A DNA stretch of 64,000 nt from Roseibium litorale (GTDB lineage: Bacteria; Pseudomonadota; Alphaproteobacteria; Rhizobiales; Stappiaceae). The position numbers were made by a program, and so were the translations under genes. The notes beneath the pieces are model-generated. The model searched no databases, had not been told where the DNA came from, and was given only the letters and a program-made list of their open reading frames with translations. The stretch lies in assembly GCF_014842915.1 (NCBI RefSeq), contig NZ_JACYXI010000010.1, positions 1-64,000 on the forward strand, read 5' to 3'. This document shows, one piece after another, positions 51,195-60,338 of this stretch. Every line of letters starts with the position of its first letter. Within the stretch, counting starts at the first letter, position 1.

Positions 51195-52505
51195 ATGGGG
51201 CTGGGGGAGCAGAGCTCAGGGGGGCACTTTCCGTCGTTTGACTGCCACGACTTGCGCGAGGCGGCTCTAGGTGAAGTGCATGCCCGGCCCTTCCGGCCGA
51301 TCAAGGGCGCAAATACGGTTTTGCATTATGCGTTCATCTCCAATGCAGAGGAAGCGGCCGCCGATCACGCCTGGTTCTGTGATTTCTGCTCCGCGCAGGG
51401 GGCGCCCGGGCCGGGAGTGTCGGCGCGCTATCACACGCTTTCGATCAGTTGCGGCGTGTTGAGCTGGGAACGGCACACGGAATTCGTTACCTACACTTGG
51501 GAAGGCCCTGCGGGAAAGGAGCCTTTCGCGGCCCTTCCGGTGTCTCATCCTTTCGGCTCGGCTTTCCGGGCTCCGGGGGCCATGCTGGTGGCGACGCGGC
51601 TCGATCTCTTTCCATCCGAGGCAGGCGGCGACTGGCGGCGGCATTATGATCCAGCCAGCCTGACTGCATTTCAAGTTGAGGGGCGCAGCGCTCTTGCCGC
51701 AACGGATTTCCGTCCGGATGGCAACGGTATGACCCGTATCCTGGTTTTGAACGAGGGGATGAGCCCTGTGCAGGCAGGCGCTGCGGTCCAGCGTCTGCTG
51801 GAGGTCGAAACCTACAGGATGCTTGCGATGCTGGGTCTGTTCGAGGCGAACCGCCAGCAGCCAGAGGTCAGCCGGATCGAGCGCGAACTGGTCCAGCTTA
51901 CCAACCGGATGCGCGACAGCGCCGGGCTCGACGACAACAAGTCTTTGCTGGATCAGCTCTCCCGCCTGGCCAGTTCTCTGGAAGCGGGAGCTGCCGAAAG
52001 CGCCTATCGCTTTGGCGCGAGCCGGGCCTATTACGACATTGTACTGGCCCGGCTGAACGCGCTGGACGAGCAGTCCGTGCCCGGTGATCTCAGCATGTCC
52101 GCGTTCCTCAGCCGCCGGCTGGCTCCGGCGATGCGCACCTGTCATTCGGTCGAAGACCGGCAGGCGAATCTTTCGCGAAAGCTTGCCCGGGCATCCACCT
52201 TGCTTCGAACCCGGGTGGACGTGGATCTGGAACAGCAGAACCGCAGCCTGCTGGAATCCATGAACCGCCGCGCCCGCCTGCAGCTGCGCCTGCAGCAGAC
52301 AGTCGAAGGCCTGTCGGTGGCTGCGGTCAGTTATTATGTGGTTGGGCTGATTTCCTATCTGATCAAGGCTGCCAAGGAAGCAGGCGTGCACATGCCCAAT
52401 CCCGCCGTGGCAACGGGCCTGGCCGTTCCGGCCGTCGTTCTGCTGATGTGGTACACGGTCCGGCGCATCCGCAAGCATCATGCCGAAGAAGACGAGGCGG
52501 GTTAG
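51195..52505 (+). CDS. DUF3422 family protein with C-terminal membrane segments
   Basis: A 436-residue protein matching DUF3422. Family pieces include ALGEVHARPFRPI near the N-terminus, VTYTWEGPAGKEPF, a helical MRDSAGLDDNKSLLDQLSRL, and two membrane spans near the C-terminus (VSYYVVGLISYLIKAA and GLAVPAVVLLMWYTV). The ATG at 51195 has GGAGG about ten bases upstream. Function is unknown to me; DUF3422 proteins are common in Proteobacteria. A palindromic element follows it. Confidence 0.85.
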   Translation: MGLGEQSSGGHFPSFDCHDLREAALGEVHARPFRPIKGANTVLHYAFISNAEEAAADHAWFCDFCSAQGAPGPGVSARYHTLSISCGVLSWERHTEFVTYTWEGPAGKEPFAALPVSHPFGSAFRAPGAMLVATRLDLFPSEAGGDWRRHYDPASLTAFQVEGRSALAATDFRPDGNGMTRILVLNEGMSPVQAGAAVQRLLEVETYRMLAMLGLFEANRQQPEVSRIERELVQLTNRMRDSAGLDDNKSLLDQLSRLASSLEAGAAESAYRFGASRAYYDIVLARLNALDEQSVPGDLSMSAFLSRRLAPAMRTCHSVEDRQANLSRKLARASTLLRTRVDVDLEQQNRSLLESMNRRARLQLRLQQTVEGLSVAAVSYYVVGLISYLIKAAKEAGVHMPNPAVATGLAVPAVVLLMWYTVRRIRKHHAEEDEAG

Positions 52506-52522
52506 AAAGACAGTCAGACAAA

Positions 52523-52757
52523 AGGCCCGGCGCAATGCCGGGCCTGAGGTTGATGACAAACCTCCCAACTCGTCATCCCGGACGCAGCGAAGCGGAGATC
52601 CGGGACCGGTGAGTCGAGGTAGTTCGGTATGCAACTCTCTGAGACCGATAGTCTTTTGGCTCACCGGTCCCGGCTCGCGCTCCGCTTGGCCGGGATGACT
52701 ATCTCAGCTTTTGTACCTTTGTCAGCAGTCTGAGGCCCGCCGATTGGCGGGCCTTCA
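52523..52757. repeat. Nested palindromic repeat element (MITE- or REP-like)
   Basis: An imperfect 40-base inverted repeat (52572-52613 and 52660-52699, beginning GTCATCCCGG on one side and ending CCGGGATGAC on the other) surrounds a 46-base centre. Outside it, TTTGTCATCAACCTCAGGC on the minus strand (52560-52542) and TTTGTCAGCAGTCTGAGGC on the plus strand (52719-52737) face outward. Each runs into a GC-rich hairpin (52523-52545 and 52735-52754). GTCATCCCGG-type palindromes are dispersed repeats in many alphaproteobacteria. No open frame is inside. Confidence 0.75.
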
Positions 52758-52788
52758 TGCTTCTTAAGATCTGTTCGCGTTTGCCCGC

Positions 52789-53184
52789 TTACTGAGCCTT
52801 GCCGTCGGCGCCGAAGGTCTTGAGGTAAGCAATCACGTTCTCGCGATCGTCTTCCTTCTTCAGACCGGCAAAAGCCATCTTGGTCTTGGGGACCATGTCC
52901 TTTGGATTGGCAAGGTAGAGGTCGAGCTCTTCCTCGGTCCAGACGTGGCCTTCGTCACCCTTTGCCTTCATGGCAGGAGAGTACTTGTAGTCGGCCAGAG
53001 ACGCCGTGGTGCGGCCAACGATGCCGTTCAGTTCCGGGCCGACCTTGTTCTTCGCGCCTTCGCCGACTGCATGGCAAGCGGCGCACTTCTTGAAGACCTT
53101 TTCGCCTTTGGCCGCATCGCCATCAGCAAAGGCGTGTGTGGTCAGGGCCAGAACGGCACCAGCGACCATCATCATACGCTTCAT
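52789..53184 (-). CDS. Cytochrome c (class I, c2-like)
   Basis: A 131-residue periplasmic electron carrier. The signal peptide (1-20, ending THAFA) precedes the heme motif CAACH with Cys34, Cys37 and His38; Met103 in KTKMAF is the sixth iron ligand. The length and the GPELNGIVGRTTAS segment are typical of cytochrome c2/c550. It shuttles electrons in respiration. The start ATG 53184 follows GGGAGAA. A LysR gene and glycolate oxidase lie on one side and the repeat element on the other. Confidence 0.93.
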   Translation of the reverse strand: MKRMMMVAGAVLALTTHAFADGDAAKGEKVFKKCAACHAVGEGAKNKVGPELNGIVGRTTASLADYKYSPAMKAKGDEGHVWTEEELDLYLANPKDMVPKTKMAFAGLKKEDDRENVIAYLKTFGADGKAQ

Positions 53185-53273
53185 GTAATTCTCCCTCGTG
53201 TCTCGTCCGGAGCACAGATCAGCCGATCCTTTCTCCATCAGAATGCTATTGAGTAGCAGGTCGTTGCCTCTGA

Positions 53274-54263
53274 CTAAACAGGAACCTTTGTCGCAGTTTG
53301 AAGAGGCGCAGGAGGAATGGCCGGTTCGCCGTCTGCGCCGGGCGGCTGCAGCCATTGCTCCAGACCTTGGTCCCAGGACGGCGAAGGGCCATAGAGCTGG
53401 GCAAGATAATCGATGAAGACGCGGACCTTGGCAGGCAGGAACCTGCGGCTTGGATAGACCGCGTGGAGACCCACGTCCTTGGAGGCACGGTAGGCCGGAA
53501 GCACCACACGCAGCTTGCCTTCACGAAGCTCCGGGCCAATGTCCCAGGTAGAGCGCAGGGCAATGCCGACGCCCGCCAGCAGGCATTCGCGCACGACTTC
53601 AGATGAATTGGTCCGGATCGGCGAGTTGGTCCGCACGGTCTCCAGCCCATCCGGGCCGGCCAGCCGCCACGGGTCCTGGTTGTGTGCGGCAAGGCAAATG
53701 TGGTTTGCGGCCAGATCCTCGATGCTCTCCGGTTCGCCATGGCGCTCCAGATAGGAAGGTGCAGCGCAGAGCAGCCGGTGGATCGGGGCGAGCTTACGGG
53801 CAACCAGACTGGAATCGGACAGCTCCGCGATCCGGATCGCCACGTCATAGCCTTCCGCGACGATGTCCACGAACCCGTCATCAAGGTCCAGGTTGAGGGA
53901 CAGATCTGGGTTCACTTCCAGGAATTTTCCAAGATGGGGCGCGATATGCAGCCGGCCGAAGGAGGTCGGGGCGGCGACCTTGAGCGTGCCACGTGCCTGC
54001 GCCGAGCCGCGCGAGACGAAAGCTTCCGCTTCCTCGACCGAGGCGAGGATGGCAATCACCCGCTCATAGAACCCCTGGCCCGATTCCGTCAGGGCGATCT
54101 GCCGGGTGGTGCGCTGAAGCAGCCGTGTGCCGAGCTTGTCCTCCAGCCGCCGGATGCGTTTGGAGACAACGGCGGGGGAGAGGTTCATCTCCCTGCCAGC
54201 TGCAGACATGCTGCCTGCACTGACCACGCGGGCGAAGATTTCCATGTCAGTGAGGTTGCTCAT
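53274..54263 (-). CDS. LysR-family regulator, DmlR-like
   Basis: A 329-residue regulator with the N-terminal helix-turn-helix SAAGREMNLSPAVVSKRIRR and effector domain from about residue 90. The opening MSNLTDMEIFARVVSAGSMS and the SDSSLVARKLAP segment resemble DmlR/AaeR-type members that act on organic-acid genes. ATG 54263 fits the family start; the frame runs on to 54392 into the glcD upstream region. It is divergent from glcD, so it is a candidate regulator of glycolate oxidation. Confidence 0.85.
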   Translation of the reverse strand: MSNLTDMEIFARVVSAGSMSAAGREMNLSPAVVSKRIRRLEDKLGTRLLQRTTRQIALTESGQGFYERVIAILASVEEAEAFVSRGSAQARGTLKVAAPTSFGRLHIAPHLGKFLEVNPDLSLNLDLDDGFVDIVAEGYDVAIRIAELSDSSLVARKLAPIHRLLCAAPSYLERHGEPESIEDLAANHICLAAHNQDPWRLAGPDGLETVRTNSPIRTNSSEVVRECLLAGVGIALRSTWDIGPELREGKLRVVLPAYRASKDVGLHAVYPSRRFLPAKVRVFIDYLAQLYGPSPSWDQGLEQWLQPPGADGEPAIPPAPLQTATKVPV

Positions 54264-54420
54264 TTTCAACGATCCGGAAAACGTTCTATGGCTGAAGCGG
54301 CATATCGCAGACCGCTGTTTTTTGTCAGAATGACATTCGGGCCAAATCAGCGTCAGGTTGATTTGCTCTGTTCCGGCAATAATGCAACACATTTATGCCG
54401 TGGAGGAAAGGGAGAGAAGA

Positions 54421-55917
54421 ATGGTCGCCATCGCGATGCCAAAGCCGGACAGTTCGGTGATGGGCCGCAGGGACGAGATCGTTGCGGCCTTGCGGGCCAT
54501 TGTACCCGGCGAAGGCGTGATAAGCGACGAGACGGGAATGCGCCCCTACGAGACGGACGCCCTGACGGCCTACCGGCAGATGCCCTTGATCGTGGTACTG
54601 CCGGAAACGGTGGATCAGGTCTCCCGCGTGCTGCGCTATTGCCATGAAAACGGTGTGAAGGTTGTTCCACGCGGGGCGGGAACCTCGCTCTCCGGTGGTG
54701 CTTTGCCGCTGGCTGATGGGGTGCTCCTGTCGATGATGAAGTTCAACCGGGTTCTGGACATCGACTTTCCGAACCGGGCCGTCGTTGTGCAGCCGGGCGT
54801 TACCAATCTCGGCATCACACGGGCGGTGGAGCATGAAGGCTTCTACTACGCTCCAGACCCTTCCTCCCAGATTGCCTGCTCGATCGGCGGAAATATTGCG
54901 GAAAATTCCGGCGGTGTGCACAGCCTCAAATACGGCCTGACGACCAACAACGTACTCGGCCTCGAGATGGTGCTGATCACCGGTGAGGTGATCCGGCTTG
55001 GCGGCAAGCATCTCGACAGTGAGGGTTATGATCTTCTGGGTCTCATGACCGGCTCGGAAGGGCTTCTCGCTGTGGTTACCGAGGTGACCGTCCGCATCCT
55101 GCAAAGGCCCGAGACGGCCCGCGCGCTGCTTGTTGGCTTCCCGTCCAGTGAGGATGGCGGGCGCTGCGTGGCAGAGATCATCGCAAGGGGCATCATTCCG
55201 GGCGGACTGGAAATGATGGACAAACCCGCGATCCACGCGGCAGAGGCTTTCGTCAATGCCGGTTATCCGCTGGATGTCGAGGCGCTTTTGATCGTCGAGC
55301 TGGACGGGCCGGAAGCGGAAGTGGACTACCTGATCGAACGGGTGGAGAGCATCGCCCGGAAGAACAATGCCAGCGACTTGCGCATTTCCACGAGTGAGGA
55401 AGAGCGCATGACCTTCTGGGCTGGGCGGAAGGCAGCCTTCCCTGCGGTCGGGCGTATCTCTCCGGACTATCTCTGCATGGATGGCACAATCCCGCGTAAG
55501 GAACTGCCGAAGGTCCTCGCCCGCATGCGGGAACTGTCCGAGAAGCATGGGCTGGGCGTTGCCAACGTGTTTCATGCAGGCGACGGCAATCTCCATCCGC
55601 TGATCCTTTATGATGCCAACAAGCCGGGAGAGCTGGAGGCGGCCGAAGCCTTTGGTGCGGACATCCTGCGCCTTTGCGTGGAAGTGGGTGGTGTGTTGAC
55701 AGGGGAGCATGGAGTCGGCATCGAAAAGCGCGACCTGATGACGGACATGTTCACGGAAGACGACCTGAAGCAGCAGCAGAGGGTCAAATGCGCCTTTGAC
55801 GAAAAGCACCTGCTCAATCCGGGCAAGGTCTTTCCCGTTCTTCACCGCTGCGCCGAGCTTGGCCGCATGCATGTGCACAAGGGCAAGCTGCCGTTTCCGG
55901 ATATTCCGCGGTTTTAG
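54421..55917 (+). CDS. glcD: Glycolate oxidase subunit GlcD
   Basis: A 498-residue FAD-binding subunit that oxidises glycolate to glyoxylate. FAD-linked-oxidase motifs are VVPRGAGTSLSGGALPLADG (about 80-99), CSIGGNIAENSGGVHSLKYG, and the C-terminal HAGDGNLHPLIL and LTGEHGVGIEKRD. The start ATG 54421 has GGGAG eight bases upstream; the earlier frame start at 54358 lacks this. It is followed eight bases later by glcE. D-lactate is the main alternative substrate, but the glcE and glcF neighbours favour glycolate. Confidence 0.94.
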   Translation: MVAIAMPKPDSSVMGRRDEIVAALRAIVPGEGVISDETGMRPYETDALTAYRQMPLIVVLPETVDQVSRVLRYCHENGVKVVPRGAGTSLSGGALPLADGVLLSMMKFNRVLDIDFPNRAVVVQPGVTNLGITRAVEHEGFYYAPDPSSQIACSIGGNIAENSGGVHSLKYGLTTNNVLGLEMVLITGEVIRLGGKHLDSEGYDLLGLMTGSEGLLAVVTEVTVRILQRPETARALLVGFPSSEDGGRCVAEIIARGIIPGGLEMMDKPAIHAAEAFVNAGYPLDVEALLIVELDGPEAEVDYLIERVESIARKNNASDLRISTSEEERMTFWAGRKAAFPAVGRISPDYLCMDGTIPRKELPKVLARMRELSEKHGLGVANVFHAGDGNLHPLILYDANKPGELEAAEAFGADILRLCVEVGGVLTGEHGVGIEKRDLMTDMFTEDDLKQQQRVKCAFDEKHLLNPGKVFPVLHRCAELGRMHVHKGKLPFPDIPRF

Positions 55918-55925
55918 GATCTCAG

Positions 55926-57116
55926 ATGGAAGCTACATTCAAGCCGCGCGATACGCGCGAAACATGCGACGTGGTGCGCTGGGCCGCCGCTGAAGAACAG
56001 CCGCTGGAGGTTCTGGGCACAGGCTCCAAGCGGACACTGGGCAGGCCGGTACAGACCGCTCATGTGCTGGATCTGTCAGAGCTTTCCGGCATCGTGAACT
56101 ATGAGCCGGAAGAGCTTATCCTGACGGTTCAGGCCGGAACGCCTGTGGCCGATGTCGAGGCGATTGTGTCTGCCAGCGGCCAGGAACTGGCCTTTGAGCC
56201 GATGGATTACGGTTCGCTGCTGGGCCGTAAAGCCGGGTCGGGCACCATTGGCGGCATGCTGGCGGCCAACCTGTCCGGTCCCCGGCGGATCAAGGCGGGG
56301 GCGGCCCGTGATCAGGTGCTCGGACTGGAGGCTGTGTCCGGCCGCGGCGAGGTGTTCAACTCCGGTGGCAAGGTGGTGAAGAACGTCACGGGCTATGACC
56401 TGCCGCGCGCCTTGTGCGGATCCTGGGGGACCTTGTCTGTTGCAACCACCGTCACGCTCAAGGTGACCCCGGCTGCGGAGACTTCCACCTCTCTCGTGCT
56501 GTCCGGTCTGACGGAAGCGCAGGCGGTAGAGGCCATGTGTCTGGCCATGGGGTCTTCAGCAGAGGTCTCGGGCGCAGCTCATCTCCCGTCCGGCTTTAAC
56601 GGTCATGGGGCAGAAACGGTTTTGCGGTTGGAAGGTTTCCAGGCCTCCGTCGACTATCGCTTCGAGGCGCTGGCCAGGCTTTTGAAAGGCTTTGGAGCTG
56701 TTCATAGGCTTAGCCCCGAGACCTCCCGCCATCTTTGGCTTTCCGTGCGGGACTGTCTGCCGCTGGCGGAGGGAGCGGAGCCTGTCTGGCGGATTTCGGT
56801 GGCCCCGAGCTCCGGTGCAAACCTTCTCGCCAGCCTCAGGCACCTGTTCGGTCTGGAGGCCTATCTGGACTGGAGCGGTGGTCTGGTCTGGCTGAAGTCT
56901 CTGGACGGCCAGCCTTATGATGTCGAGATCCGTAATGCGATCGCCGATTGCGGCGGTGGCCACGCCACCCTTGTCCGTGCAGATGCGGCAACCCGAATGG
57001 CCGTCCCGGTGTTCCAGCCACAGCCCGATGCCTTGGCCGCGCTCGCCCGCCGCCTCAAGGCCCAGTTCGACCCGCATGGGATTCTGAACCCGGGCCGGAT
57101 GGTGCCGGCAGTGTGA
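55926..57116 (+). CDS. glcE: Glycolate oxidase FAD-binding subunit GlcE
   Basis: A 396-residue subunit with the FAD-binding domain VLGTGSKRTLGRPVQTAHVLDL in outline near residues 28-50, GSGTIGGMLAANLSGPRRIK (about 105-124) and KVVKNVTGYDLPRALCGSWG, followed by a C-terminal substrate-side domain ending FDPHGILNPGRMV. It forms the GlcDEF complex at the membrane with GlcD and the iron-sulfur subunit GlcF. It lies eight bases after glcD; a terminator at 57144 ends this transcript before the inserted gene. Confidence 0.92.
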   Translation: MEATFKPRDTRETCDVVRWAAAEEQPLEVLGTGSKRTLGRPVQTAHVLDLSELSGIVNYEPEELILTVQAGTPVADVEAIVSASGQELAFEPMDYGSLLGRKAGSGTIGGMLAANLSGPRRIKAGAARDQVLGLEAVSGRGEVFNSGGKVVKNVTGYDLPRALCGSWGTLSVATTVTLKVTPAAETSTSLVLSGLTEAQAVEAMCLAMGSSAEVSGAAHLPSGFNGHGAETVLRLEGFQASVDYRFEALARLLKGFGAVHRLSPETSRHLWLSVRDCLPLAEGAEPVWRISVAPSSGANLLASLRHLFGLEAYLDWSGGLVWLKSLDGQPYDVEIRNAIADCGGGHATLVRADAATRMAVPVFQPQPDALAALARRLKAQFDPHGILNPGRMVPAV

Positions 57117-57143
57117 GGTCAGGACGACCTTCAGCCAATCGAA

Positions 57144-57175
57144 AAAAGGCCCCCGCATGTGCCGGGGCCTTTTGT
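57144..57175. terminator. Terminator after glcE
   Basis: AAAAGGCCCC and GGGGCCTTTT form a stem with one extra C, followed by TTTTGTG. It stands between convergent glcE and the exported-protein gene and can work in both directions. Confidence 0.82.
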
Positions 57176-57204
57176 GTCTTCTCAGCCTTTGACGCGGAAA
57201 CCGG

Positions 57205-57840
57205 TCACGGGGCCTTCTTCAGGGTGGAGTTGCACTTCACCGGGATGGTGAAGGGAGCACCGGAGCGCTGGCTTGTGGTGTTCTTGAGGGTGATCTTGCC
57301 GCTTTTCGCATCCTTCTTGCGGGCTGCGACTGCGTCCAGTTCGAAATAGGCGGCGGCATCCATGCTCCAGCTCTTCGACAGGATCTCCGACTTGTGCAGG
57401 CCCTTCTTCATCTTGTTCTGAAGGTTCTTCTGGCACAGCTGAACCGGATTGACGTACCAGTTCAATATGTCCGTCGGCACATTGAAGGTCTTGTCGAGGT
57501 TCACGGTCGACTTCGAGCCTGAGCCGGTATCGCGGCCTTGGAAATCCCGGTGCCACATGTCACCGGGATATTCGAAGTAATACAGTCCCTGGTAGGTGCC
57601 AAGCCGCATGGCTGCGATGCGCTTGCCCTTCTTCGCGGTGGCGTGGAGGGAAAAGTTGAGGGATGTATGTTGCGTCTTGATCGCGGTATAGCCGTTGCTG
57701 TTGGCGGTGACTTCGACGGGGGCCGGTTTAATGATGCTCTGGCTCAGCTTGACCGTCTCGATCCAGTCTTTGGCCTGTGCTGAGGTTGCTGAAATGCCGA
57801 TCAGGGCGGCGGCTGCTGCCAGTTTGATTGTCTTAAACAT
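57205..57840 (-). CDS. Exported hypothetical protein between glcE and glcF
   Basis: A 211-residue basic protein with a clear signal peptide (1-23, ending TSAQA). The mature part begins KDWIETVKLSQSIIKP and is rich in Lys, Asn, Ser and Thr, with YYFEYPGDMWHRDF and QLCQKNLQNKMKKG segments; two Cys (about 138 and 203) could form a disulfide. I do not recognise it. It is transcribed against the glc genes and separates glcDE from glcF, which are usually contiguous. Confidence 0.65.
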   Translation of the reverse strand: MFKTIKLAAAAALIGISATSAQAKDWIETVKLSQSIIKPAPVEVTANSNGYTAIKTQHTSLNFSLHATAKKGKRIAAMRLGTYQGLYYFEYPGDMWHRDFQGRDTGSGSKSTVNLDKTFNVPTDILNWYVNPVQLCQKNLQNKMKKGLHKSEILSKSWSMDAAAYFELDAVAARKKDAKSGKITLKNTTSQRSGAPFTIPVKCNSTLKKAP

Positions 57841-58120
57841 TGCTCAATTCCTATTGCCTTTATGAAACCCACTGACGCTACGTTAGATGCAGCCGGTTGA
57901 ACCGGTTCTGAGTTGCCTGTTCAGGTGGCATTCATCTGGCGGGGAAGTACTTATCGAGACGGCGCTCGGCATTTGCGCCATTTCGGCAAAACCGTTGTAA
58001 CCGGAAGTCGGCTTGTTTAGGTCAGGGTCTCCAAATAGTGTTCTGTCATCGTGACCAGCATGCAAGCCGGGTCAGGATGTCATGGGGGAGGGCCGGAGAC
58101 GGCCAAAGGGTGCAGGACGC

Positions 58121-59455
58121 ATGCAGACCAATTTTACCGCAGAGCAGCTCAAGGATCATGCCGTCGCGGAGTCCGAAAAGATCCTGCGCAAATGCGTCCA
58201 TTGCGGCTTCTGCACGGCCACCTGTCCCACGTTCACGCTGCTGGGGGACGAGCTCGACAGCCCGCGCGGACGGATCTATCTGATCAAGGATATGCTGGAG
58301 AACAACCGGCCTGCGGATGCCCAGGTGGTCAAACATATCGACCGCTGCCTGTCCTGCCTGTCCTGCATGACAACCTGCCCCTCCGGTGTGCATTACATGC
58401 ATCTGGTCGACCATGCGCGCGCCCATATCGAAAAGACCTACAAGCGTCCGCTCACTGACCGTTTCCTGCGGGCCGTGCTTTCCGCGATCCTGCCGCATCC
58501 GGGCCGGTTCCGTCTGGCACTGGCAGGTGCCTTCTTTGCGAGGCCGCTTGCCGGTGTCTTCAAGGCTACCGGCGGACCTTTCGCGAAGATCGGAGCCATG
58601 CTTGCATTGGCACCGTCGAAGGTTCCGGGCAGGTCTCACCTCGAAGGACCGGCGACGTTCCCCTCGGCGCAGTTCAAGCGCAAGGGCCGCGTGGCTCTGC
58701 TGTCTGGTTGTGCCCAGCCCGTGCTGAAACCCTCCATCAATGAGGCGGCGATCCGTCTTCTCCAGCGCAGCGGCTATGAGATTGTCCTTCCAAAGGGGGA
58801 AGGGTGCTGTGGTGCGCTGGTCCATCACATGGGCAAGGAAGAGGCCGCTCTGGAAAACGCCCGCCGCAACGTCGGTGTCTGGACGCGGGAAGCTGAGGGA
58901 GAAGGGCTTGATGCCATCCTGATCACCGCGTCCGGCTGTGGCACGACGATCAAGGACTACGGCTTCATGCTGAAGGACGATCCGGCCTATGCGGACAAGG
59001 CGGCGCGGGTATCAGCCCTTGCCAAGGATATTACGGAGTTTCTGGTTGGGGCGGACCTTGGCGAGCCGGTGATCAAGCCTGACCTGCGCGTGGCTTATCA
59101 CTCAGCCTGCTCCATGCAGCATGGCCAGAAGATCACCCGCCAGCCAAAGGATCTCCTCAAGGCTGCCGGGTTCGAGGTCAAGGATGTGCCGGAAGGGCAT
59201 CTGTGTTGCGGGTCTGCCGGAACCTACAACATTCTTCAGCCCGAAATCGCCGGACGGCTCCGTGACAGGAAGGTTGCCAACATCCGCAAGACCAGCCCGG
59301 ATCTGGTTGCGACCGGCAATATCGGCTGCATGACCCAGATCGGCGGCGGCACCAGGATACCGGTCATTCACACGGCAGAGCTTCTGGATTGGGTCTACGG
59401 CGGGCCGGTGCCGGATGGTCTTGAGGCCGTTCTTGCCCGCTTTGCGGCGGAGTGA
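58121..59455 (+). CDS. glcF: Glycolate oxidase iron-sulfur subunit GlcF
   Basis: A 444-residue subunit that passes electrons from GlcDE toward the quinone pool. Two 4Fe-4S clusters are ligated by CVHCGFCTATCP (about 25-36) and CLSCLSCMTTCP (about 77-88). Two CCG modules follow, with GEGCCGALVHHMGKEE near residue 227-242 and HLCCGSAGTYN near residue 363-373. ATG 58121 has AGGA close upstream; ATG 58082 is in frame and possible. It is 1004 bases from glcE because the unrelated minus-strand gene lies between. Confidence 0.92.
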   Translation: MQTNFTAEQLKDHAVAESEKILRKCVHCGFCTATCPTFTLLGDELDSPRGRIYLIKDMLENNRPADAQVVKHIDRCLSCLSCMTTCPSGVHYMHLVDHARAHIEKTYKRPLTDRFLRAVLSAILPHPGRFRLALAGAFFARPLAGVFKATGGPFAKIGAMLALAPSKVPGRSHLEGPATFPSAQFKRKGRVALLSGCAQPVLKPSINEAAIRLLQRSGYEIVLPKGEGCCGALVHHMGKEEAALENARRNVGVWTREAEGEGLDAILITASGCGTTIKDYGFMLKDDPAYADKAARVSALAKDITEFLVGADLGEPVIKPDLRVAYHSACSMQHGQKITRQPKDLLKAAGFEVKDVPEGHLCCGSAGTYNILQPEIAGRLRDRKVANIRKTSPDLVATGNIGCMTQIGGGTRIPVIHTAELLDWVYGGPVPDGLEAVLARFAAE

Positions 59456-59591
59456 TGGGCTGATATTGGCAGGTTGGGGCCAGCTGGTATTGGAAACTGT
59501 GCCCTGACATCCCATAGTTTCCCATGCCGAGTTCATCCTGCGAACCTTTCATGGGTTTCAGGTTCATCAACCGCTCACTTTGCGAATACAA

Positions 59592-60272
59592 ATGTCCGCC
59601 GGAAGTCCGCACACAGCCATCGTCAGTCTCGGGATGTCTTGCCAGAGCGCCCGTCAAATCCGGACCAGCCTGGAAATCCTGTCAGAGGCCTTGGGCGAGA
59701 CCTTGGAGCCGGAGAGGCATTTCTTCGATGGTTTGATCTCGCCGGTGGCAGGCATGGCGCAGCTCTTCGAGGACGGATTTCCGATCTTCCGGCGTGAAGA
59801 TATTGCCGATGGGCCGGGCCATCCCACCTGGCAGCCCTACGGCCTTCGCTTTCTCCATCATTTCCGCGAGGAAGGGCAGGCGGCGGATATTGACGCGCAT
59901 TTCGCCGGAGACCTGTCGCGTTTCACTTATCTCCGGGGCAAGTTCAAGGCCTTGGCAGACCGGCCGAGGGTGGTCTTTGTCATCTCGAACAGCCAGAACA
60001 ACCTGTCTGAAGTTGCCGAAGAAACCGACATTGAGGATTTGACCTTTGTGGAAGAGGATCTTTTGCGTCTCCAGCGGGCAGTTGATCTCTGGCTTGGCCG
60101 TCCTTGCGAGTATCTGATTGTCAGCCACCCGGAGCGTCATGGCGGAATCAGCCTGCCGGAGCTCACCATTCTTGATCCGGATGACAGCGAATGGACCGGT
60201 GACAAGCGGCAGTGGAGATCCCTGTTCCGGGACTATCTCTCCCGCCCGTCCGTCATGCCCTTCGCCGTCTAG
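59592..60272 (+). CDS. DUF1796-like putative papain-like cysteine peptidase
   Basis: A 226-residue cytosolic protein. The N-terminus AIVSLGMSCQSARQIRT and the later FFDGLISPVAGMAQLFEDGF match DUF1796, where SLG-x-x-C holds the supposed catalytic Cys (Cys17 here). A strand VVFVISNSQNNL and the YLIVSHPERHGG segment could supply the rest of the active site, for example His. No convincing ribosome site precedes ATG 59592. Family activity is predicted, not established. A bidirectional hairpin at 60286 ends it. Confidence 0.65.
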   Translation: MSAGSPHTAIVSLGMSCQSARQIRTSLEILSEALGETLEPERHFFDGLISPVAGMAQLFEDGFPIFRREDIADGPGHPTWQPYGLRFLHHFREEGQAADIDAHFAGDLSRFTYLRGKFKALADRPRVVFVISNSQNNLSEVAEETDIEDLTFVEEDLLRLQRAVDLWLGRPCEYLIVSHPERHGGISLPELTILDPDDSEWTGDKRQWRSLFRDYLSRPSVMPFAV

Positions 60273-60285
60273 GCACAAAAGAAAA

Positions 60286-60317
60286 CGGCGCCCCAGAGGC
60301 CGGGGCGCCGATGATTT
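60286..60317. terminator. Terminator between the DUF1796-like gene and the L,D-transpeptidase gene
   Basis: CGGCGCCCC (286-294) pairs with GGGGCGCCG (302-310), with GAAAA before it and ATGATTTTT after it. It serves both convergent genes. Confidence 0.85.
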
Positions 60318-60338
60318 TTCATCCGGAACGGTAAGACG

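Noticed and set aside
52560..52720. CRISPR-like repeat array
   Set aside because: The unit is one palindrome with a unique centre, not a series of equal repeats with spacers; no cas genes are near.
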